Made by a program: the position numbers and the translations under genes. DNA of 64,000 nucleotides, taken from the NCBI GenBank assembly GCA_963931925.1, contig OZ007571.1, positions 53,816,763 to 53,880,762 of the forward strand, written 5' to 3'. This DNA is from Onchidella celtica (lineage: Eukaryota > Mollusca > Gastropoda > Systellommatophora > Onchidiidae). The notes beneath the pieces are model-generated. The model saw only the letters and a program-made list of their open reading frames with translations. It searched no databases and was not told where the DNA came from. Positions 38,650 to 50,055 of the stretch are shown here, piece after piece (within the stretch, counting starts at the first letter, position 1; the number at the start of each line of letters is the position of its first letter).

Positions 38650-40440
38650 ACAGATTAACAGGCTTGTCTCTTTTCTTTTTTGTGTTGGTATTAAATTATG
38701 GTAAAGTGCCTAAGTCTCCAAAATGGACATTTGATATTTGGACAGAGTGCAATTTCAGTGATGGTTGCCATGGGCACTGTTATAGGTTACGCCCCTCACT
38801 ATTCGAGAGTGTTCAGAAATCAAGTCTGAGAAAATAAAATTGATGTTCCTGCTTAAAGCTATCCACAAGTTGATGTGGAGTTTGATCAAGATAAGTCTGA
38901 TGGCCTGAAGGCCTATGAAACTGAAAAAAGGCTGCAGGGGGGAGGGGAGAGCAGACATATGATAAGTGACACCAACTGGATGGTGCCGAAGAGCTGGCCC
39001 ACACTCATTTATAAAACAAACAAATCAGGGTTCTTTCATCTGCAGGCTAACAGTATACATGGCATACAAAAAGAGCATTGTACAACAAGCAATGAAAACA
39101 GCCTGCAACAAGACAGACAGGTAGACAATCCTTTACACATATGAAGTAGAGGCCGACTAAAGAATGTTCGTACATCCAAAGCCTGTATTTTACCATGCCC
39201 TATAAACAACTGCCCGTGTTAAGTGTATTCCTCCAAATCATAAAAATCATACCAATTACTGCAGTGTCAATTTTTTCAGTAGCTGGATGTCAGTTGACTG
39301 CAACAACTTTGAGTCTGTTTTGGCAAATGAAGCAAAAGACGAAAGCTACCTAAGCCTGATCTTGCAAAAAGTCGCAGGGCATCAAAATGCAAAGAATGTT
39401 TCTTTCATGCCTACTACCGTTATGCCACTGCTGGCCTTTATATGGAAAAAGAAATGTTCAATTCTTCAGACATGAAGTTGTTTTTTACAGGTGCATCAGA
39501 AAGTTTTGCCAAGCTGAGCAGATTCCCAATGAGTGTTGATGATGGTACCGACAAGAGCAGCACTGGTACAGCACATTTACAGACCAGTTAACCAAAGAAG
39601 TTGACCAAATGTAAAAACCACCCAAAAAAACTGTGGGGTCGCAGCAAGGCTATGCAAAGTCAAAATTTGGCAAAAAGAAAAAGTTGCATGTAGCAAAGCC
39701 TTGCGTAAGAAATAATACCCAAACGATACAATGAAATGCAAACTAAAAGAGAAGACAGAAAATGGCCAACATTTGGGCAACAGCCTTCTTCAACGAACAA
39801 AAAAAAGAAAGAAAAAACAACAACAGAAAAATAAATGGAAAATTGAACAGATAAATAATCGAACTATAAAAAAAATTGAATATGAAATATATAAAATCTA
39901 AATAGAAAATGTTTGACAAACTCTGTCAACCTCTTAACCAGGGCTCGCAGCCACCCGTGTCACACCTTATAGTAGGACTTTCTACTCAGTTTGAAACACT
40001 GGACGAAAACCACACGCAGGACGTTTACACTCTCACCATGACAATTAAGAGTATTCACTGCTGAAGTAATGAAGTCATGCAAACACCTTGGCTGGAGGAA
40101 CAGGCCTTGGCACTGGTCCAACAAGGATGATGACCTTTGACATCTCTGGGGGTGCGTTTTCATTAAGTTGCATGCTCGCCTTAAACATTGACTGACTGGT
40201 TGTTTAAATTTCCATGCTTTCATCACTGAGAGATATGGAGCAAGTTCATAATTTTGAGAATAAAGTCTGTAAAGACATCATATTTTATTGGCGATGCTCA
40301 TCATGGTGGTCCCTCACACTCGAGGAGGACGTCTGCATAATCATTTGTGTATGCTGAAATGGCTCCGCGGTCCAAGTTGTGTGACTATGCAGTGTAACCT
40401 GTACCAGAATGACTGTGTTAAAAGTGGTAGAGCCGTTGCA
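38650..40440. other. Repeat-derived non-coding stretch
   Basis: Short broken frames (for example 38875-39144 and 39287-39475) look like decayed coding sequence but match no family I recognise. A dispersed repeat R2 occupies about 39627-39725. Confidence 0.35.
39627..39725. repeat. Dispersed repeat R2
   Basis: TGTGGGGTCGCAGCAAG, an AAAAAG run and a GTA.(A)AAG.C.TG..TA.GAAATAA stretch recur at 62595-62695, with a partial match at about 59657-59715. Element type unknown. Confidence 0.45.
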
Positions 40441-40443
40441 CAG

Positions 40444-40452
40444 GGGCAATCC
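40444..40452 (+). repeat. Target-site duplication of the P-type element, left
   Basis: GGGCAATCC, repeated exactly at 44654-44662. P-superfamily elements usually duplicate 8 bp; the ninth shared base may be chance. Confidence 0.75.
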
Positions 40453-40753
40453 GTGGCCCTCGTTACTGTAATGGCCTCCGCATGGCCTTCAGCGCGCGCA
40501 ACAATGGCGGCTGTCTGCGGCTGACGAGACGTGGTGGCGTGAGTGTGAGAGTGAACCACTGAAGGCCACCCGCGGGCTATTGAAATGTGGCCTAGTGTGT
40601 AGGCTAGTGTGTAGGGGCCAAGTGTGTAGTGTGGTCAACAAAGTTGGAGTCTAGCATAGCGTCTTGTGCTAATCTTGTTGTGCTAAAATTATTCTAGAAA
40701 GTAGAGATCTAGACTCTAGATCATGTAGAAATCTAGCCTATCTTGTGATAACA

Positions 40754-43700
40754 ATGCCACGGAAATGCTGTGTACCAAACTTCAGGGAATTACGATAAAA
40801 ACAAAGAAAAAGTCTCTGTATTTTCATTCCCTTTGGACCCAGAAAGGAGAAAATTGTGGTTGGATAAGATTCCAAGGAAGGACTTTACTCTAACTAAACA
40901 GTCTGTAGTCTGTGCCAACCATTTTGCTGATGAATGCATTCTACGTGTAGACACTTTTACAACAGCAGGTATATCTAGACTACATGTAGACCTAGAGAAT
41001 CTAGAGATAGAATCTAGATTCTAGATTCTAGGCATAGATTTCTAGATCTATAGTCTAGAATCTTTTAGATCTATCTAGATCTAGTCTCGATATAGAATCT
41101 ATATCTCGGTACTGGTTAAATACTGCGGTCCCTGTTTTTTTGTTTTTTTTTTTGCTCCTTAAGTAGATCTTTTATCTAAGGTGGACCCAGTTTGACCGAA
41201 GGTCAAAATAGCAAGCCCTACGATGGAGTTACAAAGACAGACCAATTGATATTTTAATTTTAACCGTGCAGAAGTAGGCCTACCGATAAATGAGACCGAT
41301 ACCATCTATTTGAATACAGGGACCGTAGTCCTTAACCAGTGCCTATATCTCCATCACTAGCATCAATTTATTAGGTACGCCTGCCTATTTTGTTAAAACT
41401 AAATAAAACAATGATCTCCCCCCCCCCCTCAATCTCCCTTGCCTCTTGTTGAAATGACTTCACCACCCCCACCCTGTAATTTTTTTTTTTGTTAAGGACC
41501 TGTTATTACTTTCCATATTCCATGTAGGCCTAGATCTAGATCTATAGTTAGCCTACTGAGTAAAAAAAACCCACACACACCAGACTAGATAGATCTAACT
41601 TGATTCTATATTATGAATTCAATTTTTCAAACTGAAACAGATGGCGATGTTCTCACAGTTGAAAGAAAAATACCTAAACTGATTGACAGTGCTTATCCAA
41701 CAAAATTTCCAAATTGCCCTTCCTACTTATCAGAGACATCCAGTGTGAAAAGAAAAAAACCTGAAGACAGGCAAAAGGAGGTGGAAAAAAGAAATGAGCA
41801 AAGTTTTTCTGATTGGTTAGAACAGGATAAAATTAACAATTTTAATGAACTTAGCTGTGAACTTCAAACTCCTGAGATTGATGGATGGATAATCAAGAAC
41901 AATGGAGAGTATTGGTCGTTTTATCGGATCGAAGATGTTGCCACTTCAAAACCGTCTCTGCTTGCTGCTATTAAAATATTCAGTGATCTGAGTGTGCAAG
42001 TTTTTACACTATCCTCGTCTGTGATTGTTCAAGTTCCAAATATTTCATTACGATGGCTGTTTGGGAAACAGTGTACACCTACTCTCACAAGCTGGTCACA
42101 GTTCGACTCCCTCCTTTCTCATTTTTTTTCTGGTGCTGATTTTGTGTCTAAAAATGTCAATGTGAAAGAACAAATCCAGGCATACACTGATGGCTTGAGC
42201 ACTATGTGTACCAACATATCTGAATCTGAGGTTAAGGATCATGACTACTTTGCAAAGGATGACAGTTCATCATGTGTTAACGACAAATTTTGCTTTTTGG
42301 TGGAGCAGTTGAGATTATTGTCGGTACCTGTGAAGCGTTTTTCAACTGAAACACTTTTGTGGGCTTTCCAAGTATTATCAGCAGCACCTAAAGTGTATGC
42401 AATGATCAGAAGTTCTAACTTAACTCTTCCCCACCCGTCATATTTAAAGAAATTGTGTTCTGTGTTTAATGTTGAAAGTGGTGTTGAAAAGTCTTCTCTT
42501 CATGAGGAATATCTTCGTAAAAAATGTGAAATGATGAAAGAGAACGAGCGTCAAGTAATCCTGATGCTGGATGAAATTCATGTTTCAAACAAAATGTCAT
42601 ATACAGGAGGAAAGCTGGAGGGGTCTTCTGTAAACAAAGAAACTGTATGTGAAGCGAGTACTGCTCAAGTGTTTATGATTTCCTCAATACTGTCAAAGAA
42701 AAAAGATGTGGCAATTCTTCCAGTTAAAAATTTAAATGCCAAAGTTCTTCATGACATGCTTCTCAATGTTTTAAAATTTCTACATGAAATTGGATTTTCT
42801 GTTATCTGTGTAATATCTGATAACAACCGTATTAATGGAAATGCCTTTTCAACATTTTGTGGTGGAACTCTTCAAACTTTCATCCCAAATCCCTTCAAGC
42901 CAAGTGACAAGCTATTTTTCATGTTTGACACTGTACACATTTTTAAATGTATTCGGAACAATTGGTTAGCCCAGCAAGACTCAGAGAAAACCTTCTGCTT
43001 TCCCAGCTTTACAAATACTACTTCTGAACAACTCTGTAAATCTTCTTTTGGTCATCTTAGGAAAGTGTATACTGAGGAGAAGTCATCCATCACCAAATTG
43101 GCCCCTGCTTTAAATCAGAAGGCGCTATATCCTACATCAGCAGACAAACAAAACGTTAACCTCATGTTGAAAGTCTTCAACGCCACAAACAATGTCGCGC
43201 TTCACCATTTTGGAGAGAAATGGAGGATTGACACAACTGGCACACAAACATTCATCGCACTCATCGTCAAACTGTGGAACATTTTGAATGTTAAACACCC
43301 CATGAAGCAAAAACGACTTCGAAACGATGATTGCAGTGTTGTCCAATCAGAGAAAGATATAAACATCAACTTTCTCCGCCAGGCTGTTGACTGGCTTCAG
43401 CGGTGGAAAAATCTCAATCTGAAGTCCAGAGAAGGACCCCTCTCCAAAGAAACTATGGACGCCTTTGTGCACACATTGCAGGCATTCATAAACTTATCAA
43501 CATATTTGTTAACAGAGAAAAAGTACCGTTACGTCCTTTTCGGGAAGTTTCAGACTGATAATCTGGAATTTCGATTCAGTCAATATCGTCAGCTGAGTGG
43601 CTCCAGCTACCATGTTTCTGTACAGCAGGTACTTGAGGGGGAAAAAAGTTGAAGCTGTTGAGTGTTCTCAAACGATTAGATGACACTGGTCTCCTTGAAG

Positions 43701-43867
43701 GACGCTGCAGTGATTGCAACAGCAACTACAAAGATGTCGTTGCCAGAACTATAAAGCCTACAATCAACATTTTCCTGAACAACTATAGCAAGCAAGAACT
43801 TCTGCGTCAAGGCAACGGCAGCAACAACAGCCAGAAAAATGAAAACCTTAACAAAAAGAATGTAGAA
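40754..43867 (+). pseudogene. P-element-like THAP transposase gene, two exons, with two frameshifts
   Basis: Exon 1 (40754-40968) is a THAP domain: MPRKCC start, W in the LWLDKIP region, and C-x2-H in VVCANHF. The frame breaks at about 40787, and the second zinc-binding Cys, expected at residue 10, is Phe. Exon 1 joins exon 2 at 41641 (GT 40969, AG 41640, phase 1), restoring DGDVLTVERK. Exon 2 is open from 41641 to 43652. It holds the RNase H-like core with plausible catalytic Asp (codon 42570), Asp (42819) and Glu (43566, in TDNLE), plus the VHIFKCIRNNW motif. A one-base deletion in an A-run near 43640-43646 shifts the C-terminal segment into the frame of 43649-43900, which may splice at the GTATGC at 43868. 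The large core is otherwise uninterrupted, so inactivation looks recent. The DNA-binding domain is damaged, so this copy is probably inactive. Confidence 0.8.
40969..41640 (+). other. Intron of the P-type transposase gene, rich in CTAGATCTAGA words
   Basis: GT-AG, 672 bp. The first 140 bases are an irregular array of TCTAGATTCTAG/AGATCTAT words, followed by T- and C-runs. Confidence 0.65.
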
Positions 43868-44653
43868 AGGTATGCCCCTGTGGTTGTTTTTGCAATTTAA
43901 TCTACCTGGTGGTTACTGTTGCTTTTTGCGTTATTCTTATTGTTGTTTACAAATTGTTTTTTTTGTTGTTGATGCTTTTGTTGTTATTGCCTTGTTATTG
44001 TTGTTACTGCTGCTGTTTTTTTCTATTGCTTCATTTGTCGTTGCTATGCTGCTTCTCTTGGTTTAGTCTTTGTTGATTCTGTTGTTGTTGTTGTTGTCAA
44101 TCTATCATTTTATATCACATGAATAAGGTTTTACAGCTTCTTGTAACTAAGCCAAAACAGTATGGGCCAAACAAATATTCATTAGTAACAATGTATTCTA
44201 TCTTTCTATTTCTGTGTGTAGCCTTTCAAAGAAAAGTGAGCCTATTTTGGAATTCAATCCGTTAATCTAGATTTAGAAGAGAAATCTATTTTATATCTAT
44301 AGATCTATAGGCCCTAGATCTTTAATTATGTTTACATGTATTTTAAATTATTATATTTTCCGTAGCCTTATTCTACCCCCAGACATTATCTTCTAATATA
44401 GATTATATAAATCTAGGCTAGGTCTATGCTAGGCCTGATGTGATATGCGTGTAAACAATGTAAAATATGTGCGTGCGTAAAACAGTGGGTGCCCAGAGAT
44501 AATTATGCCTAGAAGTTGGCTAGGCTAGGTCTAGCCACGTCTAGTCATACGTATTGCTTGGCGAGCGAGAGAGCAAGCGAGCGACTTTCGCCAGCCGCAG
44601 ACGGCCGCCATTTTAATCTCCGCGCTGAGGCCATTAACAGTAACGAGGGCCAC

Positions 44654-44662
44654 GGGCAATCC
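44654..44662 (+). repeat. Target-site duplication of the P-type element, right
   Basis: GGGCAATCC, identical to 40444-40452. Confidence 0.75.
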
Positions 44663-45024
44663 CACTCTCTCGGCCAGAGAGGTTGTTTGGCAGTGGTACG
44701 ATGAGGCGTCACGACTGTCTGCCTCAGTGGCTCCAGGAGCTGCCGGAAGGGAGATGGTGTTCATCGCTAGACCGCCAGATGAAAGGGTGATGCTATTGCT
44801 TTAATCATATATCTTCAGATGAACCCGTGGGAGAAACGTGGCTCATATTTCAAGTATTCATAGCATACCTAAAATGTATTCATGATAAAGAGTGCACATC
44901 AAAAACAACAGCTGTTGCCCTTAATCCCCATTATAAAATTAAGACCTTAGCACTTGTGCGGTTTCGGAATGCGGCCAATGATACAATATTCTATCTTCAT
45001 GCTGAAGCCGTGGTTTTTTCCACG

Positions 45025-45790
45025 TCTTTAGTTCTTGCTTGTTCCAGCTCCACTTTTTGCGCGACTGAGAAATTCAAGGTTAAACGTTTGAGGCGGAGTT
45101 TAAAAGGAGTTTGGGTAAATGGGAACTGTGCAACACCTTGAATATGAAATATATGTCGTGGGGACAAGGTGGGTCTAGAGGCAAGGTGCTCGCCTCTCAT
45201 GCCAAGGGTCCCGGGTTCTAAACCCGGGCAGTGCAGGCATGTTGGAAAGTGGATTTTTCTCATATTTTCAAGTCCCTGGTCCTATTGGGGGGTAGGATCG
45301 AGTAGTTCTTGGAAATTGGATTTTTCTCATATTTTCAAGTCCCTGGTCCTATTGGGGGGTAGGATCGAGTACCTAGTCTTCTCGGATAAGGACGAAAAAA
45401 TTCGGAGGGCCCGTGTGCACGTTGCGCACGTTAAAGATACCTTGGCAGTTGGAAATCGTAAAGAGCAGGCCGAAAGGCCGCTGCCCGGGCAAAATTGAAA
45501 TTAATAGATTAAAAATTTATCCATATCATCTTCCCCCCCCCACCCCCCCCCCCCCCGCCAGAACAAGAAATAATAAAACAAGTAAAGTGAGGTGTAAATG
45601 CCAATGGCAGCGAACCTCCTAAAATAAAGACCTCAAATCGGGAACTGTGCAACAGCTTGATAAATGCCAAAACGCATTTTATACAAGTCTCAAAGTGTTC
45701 ATTTGTTATACTTCGTCTACATAAATACTAAAAGATCTCCACTTTCTCAGCAAATGGAGATACAATAAACAAGAAATAGGTCTCATTTTG
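45025..45790 (-). repeat. Dispersed repeat R1, copy a, interrupted by a SINE
   Basis: The parts 45025-45141 and 45661-45790 together match 46740-46985 and 60570-60820 (shared: CCACTTTTTGCRC, ACTGAGAAATTC, CAGCTTGATAAATGCCA, ACAAGTSTCAAAGTG, AGATCTCCA). The segment between is the inserted SINE. Confidence 0.6.
45142..45639 (+). mobile_element. tRNA-derived SINE insertion
   Basis: Bounded by 21-base direct repeats (45121-45141 and 45640-45660, one mismatch). About 45160-45235 looks tRNA-derived: an A-box-like TGGGTCTAGAGG, then a B-box-like GGTTCTAAACC within a CCCGGG stem. A body follows with GTGCACGTT..GCACGTTAAAGAT and CTTGGCAGTTGGAA, a word set I associate with molluscan SINE cores. A segment of about 64 bases (from TTGGAAAGTGG to GATCGAGTA) is tandemly duplicated at 45243-45371. 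No intact tRNA fold is claimed. Confidence 0.7.
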
Positions 45791-46267
45791 TGTCGGTTTC
45801 TCAATGAAACGGTTCTGACCACATGCCATTCCATATACTGTCTGCCAGAGACAAACCTGTCAAAATGGTCAGGTTGAAAACGTTGCAGGTAATACAATCT
45901 GTAACTTCAAGCAAATGAAGTGCCCAGTCACTTTTTCTTCTGCATGTAAACAACGCTACCCTTGATAAACGCAGTTTCAGACAGACAGTTTACCAATGGT
46001 TATGTCGTTCGTTGGCATTTTTTATCATTTTGAACATGGCTGACATCGTGTGCACACTGGTCGTCACGGCACTAGTCTCAAGAGCTCCTCGGCGACTAAT
46101 TTCAGTACCCTGTTCACTGCAAGTTGATATGTTATTCATTGTCTGCCTGTCAGCTAGAATTGTGCCTTTCCAGAAGTGGAGTAATAAATGGGGCGACAAT
46201 GCCCTCAGAATCATCGATATTAAAATTTAACGTTGAACTGTGACGTCATATGGGTGAACCAGTCCAA

Positions 46268-46412
46268 GGCTGGTGTAGGTGCCAGACCGGCGGCTGGCCA
46301 CCCAATTATTATGCGTCACACTAAAATACTAATCATGAGGGTAGTGCCCACGGTATAAGTGTGCCGCATAATAATTGGGTGGCGAACCACCAGTCTAGCA
46401 CCTACACCAGCC
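46268..46412. repeat. 145-bp near-perfect hairpin (foldback element)
   Basis: Arms of about 48 bases, starting GGCTGGTGTAGGTGC and ending CACCCAATTATTATGCG, are inverted copies with a handful of mismatches around a loop of about 45 bases. Non-coding. It could be a tiny MITE or a structured RNA source; no target duplication was identified. Confidence 0.65.
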
Positions 46413-46739
46413 GTGATCTGTTTCACTCCTAAGGTGGAACGTCAAAAGGATCGCTGGCGAGACCCAATATTGAGAATGTCCAGCATCGGTGCCGACTAAG
46501 GCATTGCTCAGCTCTTGATTGCGGAACATTTCCGCCTCCTGTGAAAATAAAAAAAAGAAAATACGCTCTACATGTACTAACATCAAGTGTGGCATCAAAC
46601 AGGATTAAAGTCAGTGACCACCTGACTGCCCAAACTGGCAATAAAATTTTCTATCTACATGTAAATAATCCCCAAAAAAGGTTCAGACACCCTTACACAG
46701 AAGTCACGCTTGGGCTATTTGTGAGGTTATTAATTTGGT

Positions 46740-46985
46740 GACCTCAGTTCTTGTTTGTTTCGACTCCACTTTTTGCACAACTGAGAAATTCGATGTTAGA
46801 TATTCGCGGCTTTAGTAATAATATGATAAGAAGTTAGAATAAATTGGAACTGGGAAACAGCTTGATAAATGCCACAACACATATGAAACAAGTGTCAAAG
46901 TGTGCATTTGTGGTACCTCTTTTACATATTAAAAGACGTCCAGTTTTTTTGGGTTTTTTTTTTTGTCTTTTTTCAGAAAACAAAC
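46740..46985 (-). repeat. Dispersed repeat R1, copy b
   Basis: Uninterrupted relative of 45025-45790 and 60570-60820; approximates the SINE's empty site. Ends at a T-rich tract. Confidence 0.55.
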
Positions 46986-47428
46986 AAGAATTGGGGATCG
47001 CGATTTGAAAAATATACATGTAAATGATGATAATGAATGCAACAGGTTTAACGAAGACAAGGCTATGTCAGTTATAAAATCTGTGGCTGTAAACTTGATG
47101 CTTTGCTGTCAAGGAAGATCTTTTTATTTTTTCTTCATGGCCAACACATTATTCTCAAACACTATCACATGAAGGATGGTTGCGCCAAGTTTCATGCTTC
47201 TATTTTTTTTTTTAACTATTGTTCCAACTATCAAACACCACGATAATTATGACCTTCGAAAAATTATATCACAACTAATAGTCAGTCAAAATTGCAGTGG
47301 GAATTTGATACTTTTTAATTTTGCCACTATGCACCTGTCGTGGCCAAGTTATTTTTGATAGGGTATGAGAATTGCATAAATAATCAGATGGGCACGTTCC
47401 ATTGCCCATGCATTCAACCTTGGGCAAA
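46986..47428. other. Non-coding between R1 and LTR Y
   Basis: No element recognised. Confidence 0.4.
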
Positions 47429-47432
47429 TAAA

Positions 47433-47539
47433 TGTTGGATTGAACTACGAGTGGCTAAGGTGGTTACTGCGTGGGTTCAATAGTAATGTTGGATGAACTA
47501 CGAGTGGCTAATGTGGTTACTGCGTGGGTTCAATAGTAA
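47433..47539. repeat. 54-bp tandem duplication at the LTR Y end
   Basis: Two nearly identical units, each starting TGTTGGAT and ending TTCAATAGTAA. Confidence 0.8.
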
Positions 47540-49331
47540 CTCCCTTAAGGATACACAGGATTAACAAACACAGGGTTCTGCTGGCAATCTTATTTATTCA
47601 AAAAGCCTAACAAAGGTATCACTACCAAACAAAAAAGGCATAGGAGAACCCTACCAAGCAAAAAAAAGCCCAACCAGCCATAAGCCAAAGTTTCTCCGGG
47701 TCCTGTGCTACCGCTTCATGCCTTATGGGGCGGGGTGGCGATGGCAAGCGTCGGCAAGCCTCTGAACTTCTACGGGCCCGGGTTGATGGCCTGGGTTCAC
47801 TGTGCGGTCGGCTCTTGTCTCTGCGTCTTTGATGGAGTGTACTGACCACTCGAACTGGCATCATCTTTATGAGCCAGCGCGGATGTCCGAGAGGGCTATT
47901 ACGTAGTCCAGTTTTGGACAAGTGAAAGGCTCGGACATTGAGTCCAGCCGAACAACATAACAGGTTAGGGTCCTAACACAATCGAATTTACAGTACGGTT
48001 AAAAGGGTGCACACAAAAGTCAATTAGTGTAACAGCTGAGGTTGCTCTAGCACGTTATAGTAGGGGGGAGTTAGTTGATCTAACTACAACCCTTTAGAAA
48101 ACGAAACTATTACAGCTGTAAAATAAATAAACACGAGATCCGACGATAGATTAAATAATACTAAAGTTTAATAACTGGATAGTGAACAATAAATTATTAG
48201 GAAGACACCAGCGAAACTAAATATCTACGCCACACAAAAGGAAACTCACTTACTCACCCCCCAACCACTCACACAGGTCTATATATATAAACATTCCTAC
48301 AGAAAGTTCCCGAAATAAATGTTACCTTTGCCCTCGCACAAACTAACCAATCACGCATCAATACGTCATCAGGTTACCTCACTCAAGGCCAAATCTGGCG
48401 TAAACATTCGTATCCACAACGTTATCGAATATTCGGGAACATACTAATATTTACTGAACGAGTCAAAACACCTGACAACGAGCGAGCGAGGAAAAAAACT
48501 ACTCACTAGAAAAGAAGGTCAGGTCACGGAGTACAGTACACTCTGGCGGTTGTCAACAATAAAATGAAAAAAGTAGTGGACACATGCTCAGCCACCAGCA
48601 CAACAACAAAACCGGGGGAGGGCAAGGGGTAGCCCGCAGATGCTACAATTAGGTATCCCAGAAAACTGTAGAAATTACTCTAACGACCCCTCCAGCAATA
48701 ATTGAATAAATTTGACCCAGGTTGGATTTATCGGGGATAACATGCGTCTAACTCATAGTTTACTTTAAATCCGAGACCCTCTTATTAATTATTTCAATAG
48801 GATATGTGCATCAAAGTACAACAAAATTGGTACCATTATAAAGTAGAAACTTGCTGCTAAAATTCTAACTGACTACTTATACCAGAAACCCGGTAATAGT
48901 TTTAATATAAATTTTCAAAGTGTCAGGACTAACAACATTCGACAATTTTGTGCGGGATACTTTCGTCCATTAATACGACGTAGCTCCATTGATAACAAAC
49001 GTTATCATGAGTACCTATTTTGTACCGATAGGGTATTGTCTACTCTCAAAAATGAATTCGGGTTCCCGTCTTTCTGTCAGTGGATAACAACGAATGAGCG
49101 AGTTGTAAGAAACTTAAAGCCATGATATAAGAGCTGGAAGCCCGGTGGTCAAAATTTCCAATTGACCAATCAAAATGCGCGCTTTCCACCGTGATGTGAA
49201 TAACGGGTCCCGCGCTAGTATTACAAGGGAAATAATCCAATTAATGGTACTCGGCCAAGTGTCCATAAACTACTATGAGTGGCCGTCCCTCACTCACGCA
49301 CCAGAGTTACCATGAAAGCACATTAAAAATA

Positions 49332-50055
49332 CAGTGCACTCTCCCGATAACGACATGGCTCGGGACCAGAGGTGCATGTCGTTATCGGGAACATGTCGTT
49401 ATTCGGAGATTTTCAAGATGGCGGAAAAAGGGGTGTGGTTAGACCCTTAGAATGTAACGTACCAACCATAGTGGGTGATCAGTGATCGGACTTTCCAAAC
49501 ATGTAAAATACACGAAGAATTTGCAGCTTGGCATCTATTGTCAGTATCTTTCTTTTTTTAACAGCAGCTGTCGACATCTTGGGGTGCGTCATTGTTCTCG
49601 GGTGAATACAATCGATTCAGCGGTCAGCGATGTGATGACTGACTCATTTAATGCGCGTCACCCTTTTTGTTCCGACGACAATAGACACAGGTGTGTTTTC
49701 ATTGGCCGATAACAAAGCGATCTCATTGGCCGATAACAAAGCGATCTCATTGGCTATGAGGTGCCTCTGGTAGGACATTTCATTGGTCGGAAAAGAAGTG
49801 TTTTTATTGGCTCAGAGGATGAAATGAAACTGACCGGAAACAATATTTTAGCTATTTTTATTTTTGTATCTAGCAAAGTGACAGCCGATTATTGCTAACT
49901 CAATGTCGTTATCCGGAGAGTGGTCTAAAAAGTATGTCGCTATTTAGAGAGTTTTATTACTAATAACATATAGTAAAAAAATCGGGACCGGGGGTCAATG
50001 TCGTTATCGGGAGAATGTCGTTATTCGGTGATGTCGTAATCGGGAGAGTGCACTG
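49332..50055. mobile_element. Pogo/Tigger-like MITE C, inserted in LTR Y
   Basis: TA on each side (49330-49331, 50056-50057). Termini CAGTGCACTCTCCCGATAACG and CGTAATCGGGAGAGTGCACTG are inverted, with one difference in the first 21. The sister LTR has a single TA at 465-466 and no insert, proving a precise TA-target insertion. Reiterated GTCGTTAT(C/T)CGG words lie near both ends. A 24-bp unit starting CATTGGCCGATAAC is tandemly repeated at about 49700-49750. 724 bp, non-coding. Confidence 0.85.

Larger units (their letters stand above)
40453..44653 (+). mobile_element. P-superfamily DNA transposon, nearly complete (4.2 kb)
   Basis: Inverted termini start GTGGCCCTCGTTACTG and continue through AATGGCCTC. 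A subterminal inverted block AATGGCGGCYGTCTGCGGCTG follows (left about 40503-40523, right about 44595-44615). Perfect 9-bp direct repeats flank the element. It encodes a split THAP-transposase gene on the + strand. CTAGATCTAGA-type low-complexity sequence fills the intron (about 40970-41110, 41527-41600) and recurs near the right end (44260-44440). P elements are best known from flies but occur in other animals. Confidence 0.85.

Noticed and set aside
43636..43660. Programmed ribosomal frameshift in the P transposase
   Set aside because: Zero-frame codons GAA AAA AGT do not form a canonical slippery heptamer; a one-base deletion explains it more simply.
45155..45240. Possible tRNA gene
   Set aside because: A and B box-like words are present, but no full cloverleaf was found, and the segment is the head of a SINE with flanking target duplication.
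47622..47921. 99-codon Arg-rich minus-strand frame as retroelement protein
   Set aside because: No gag, pol or env motif; lies wholly in a solo LTR.
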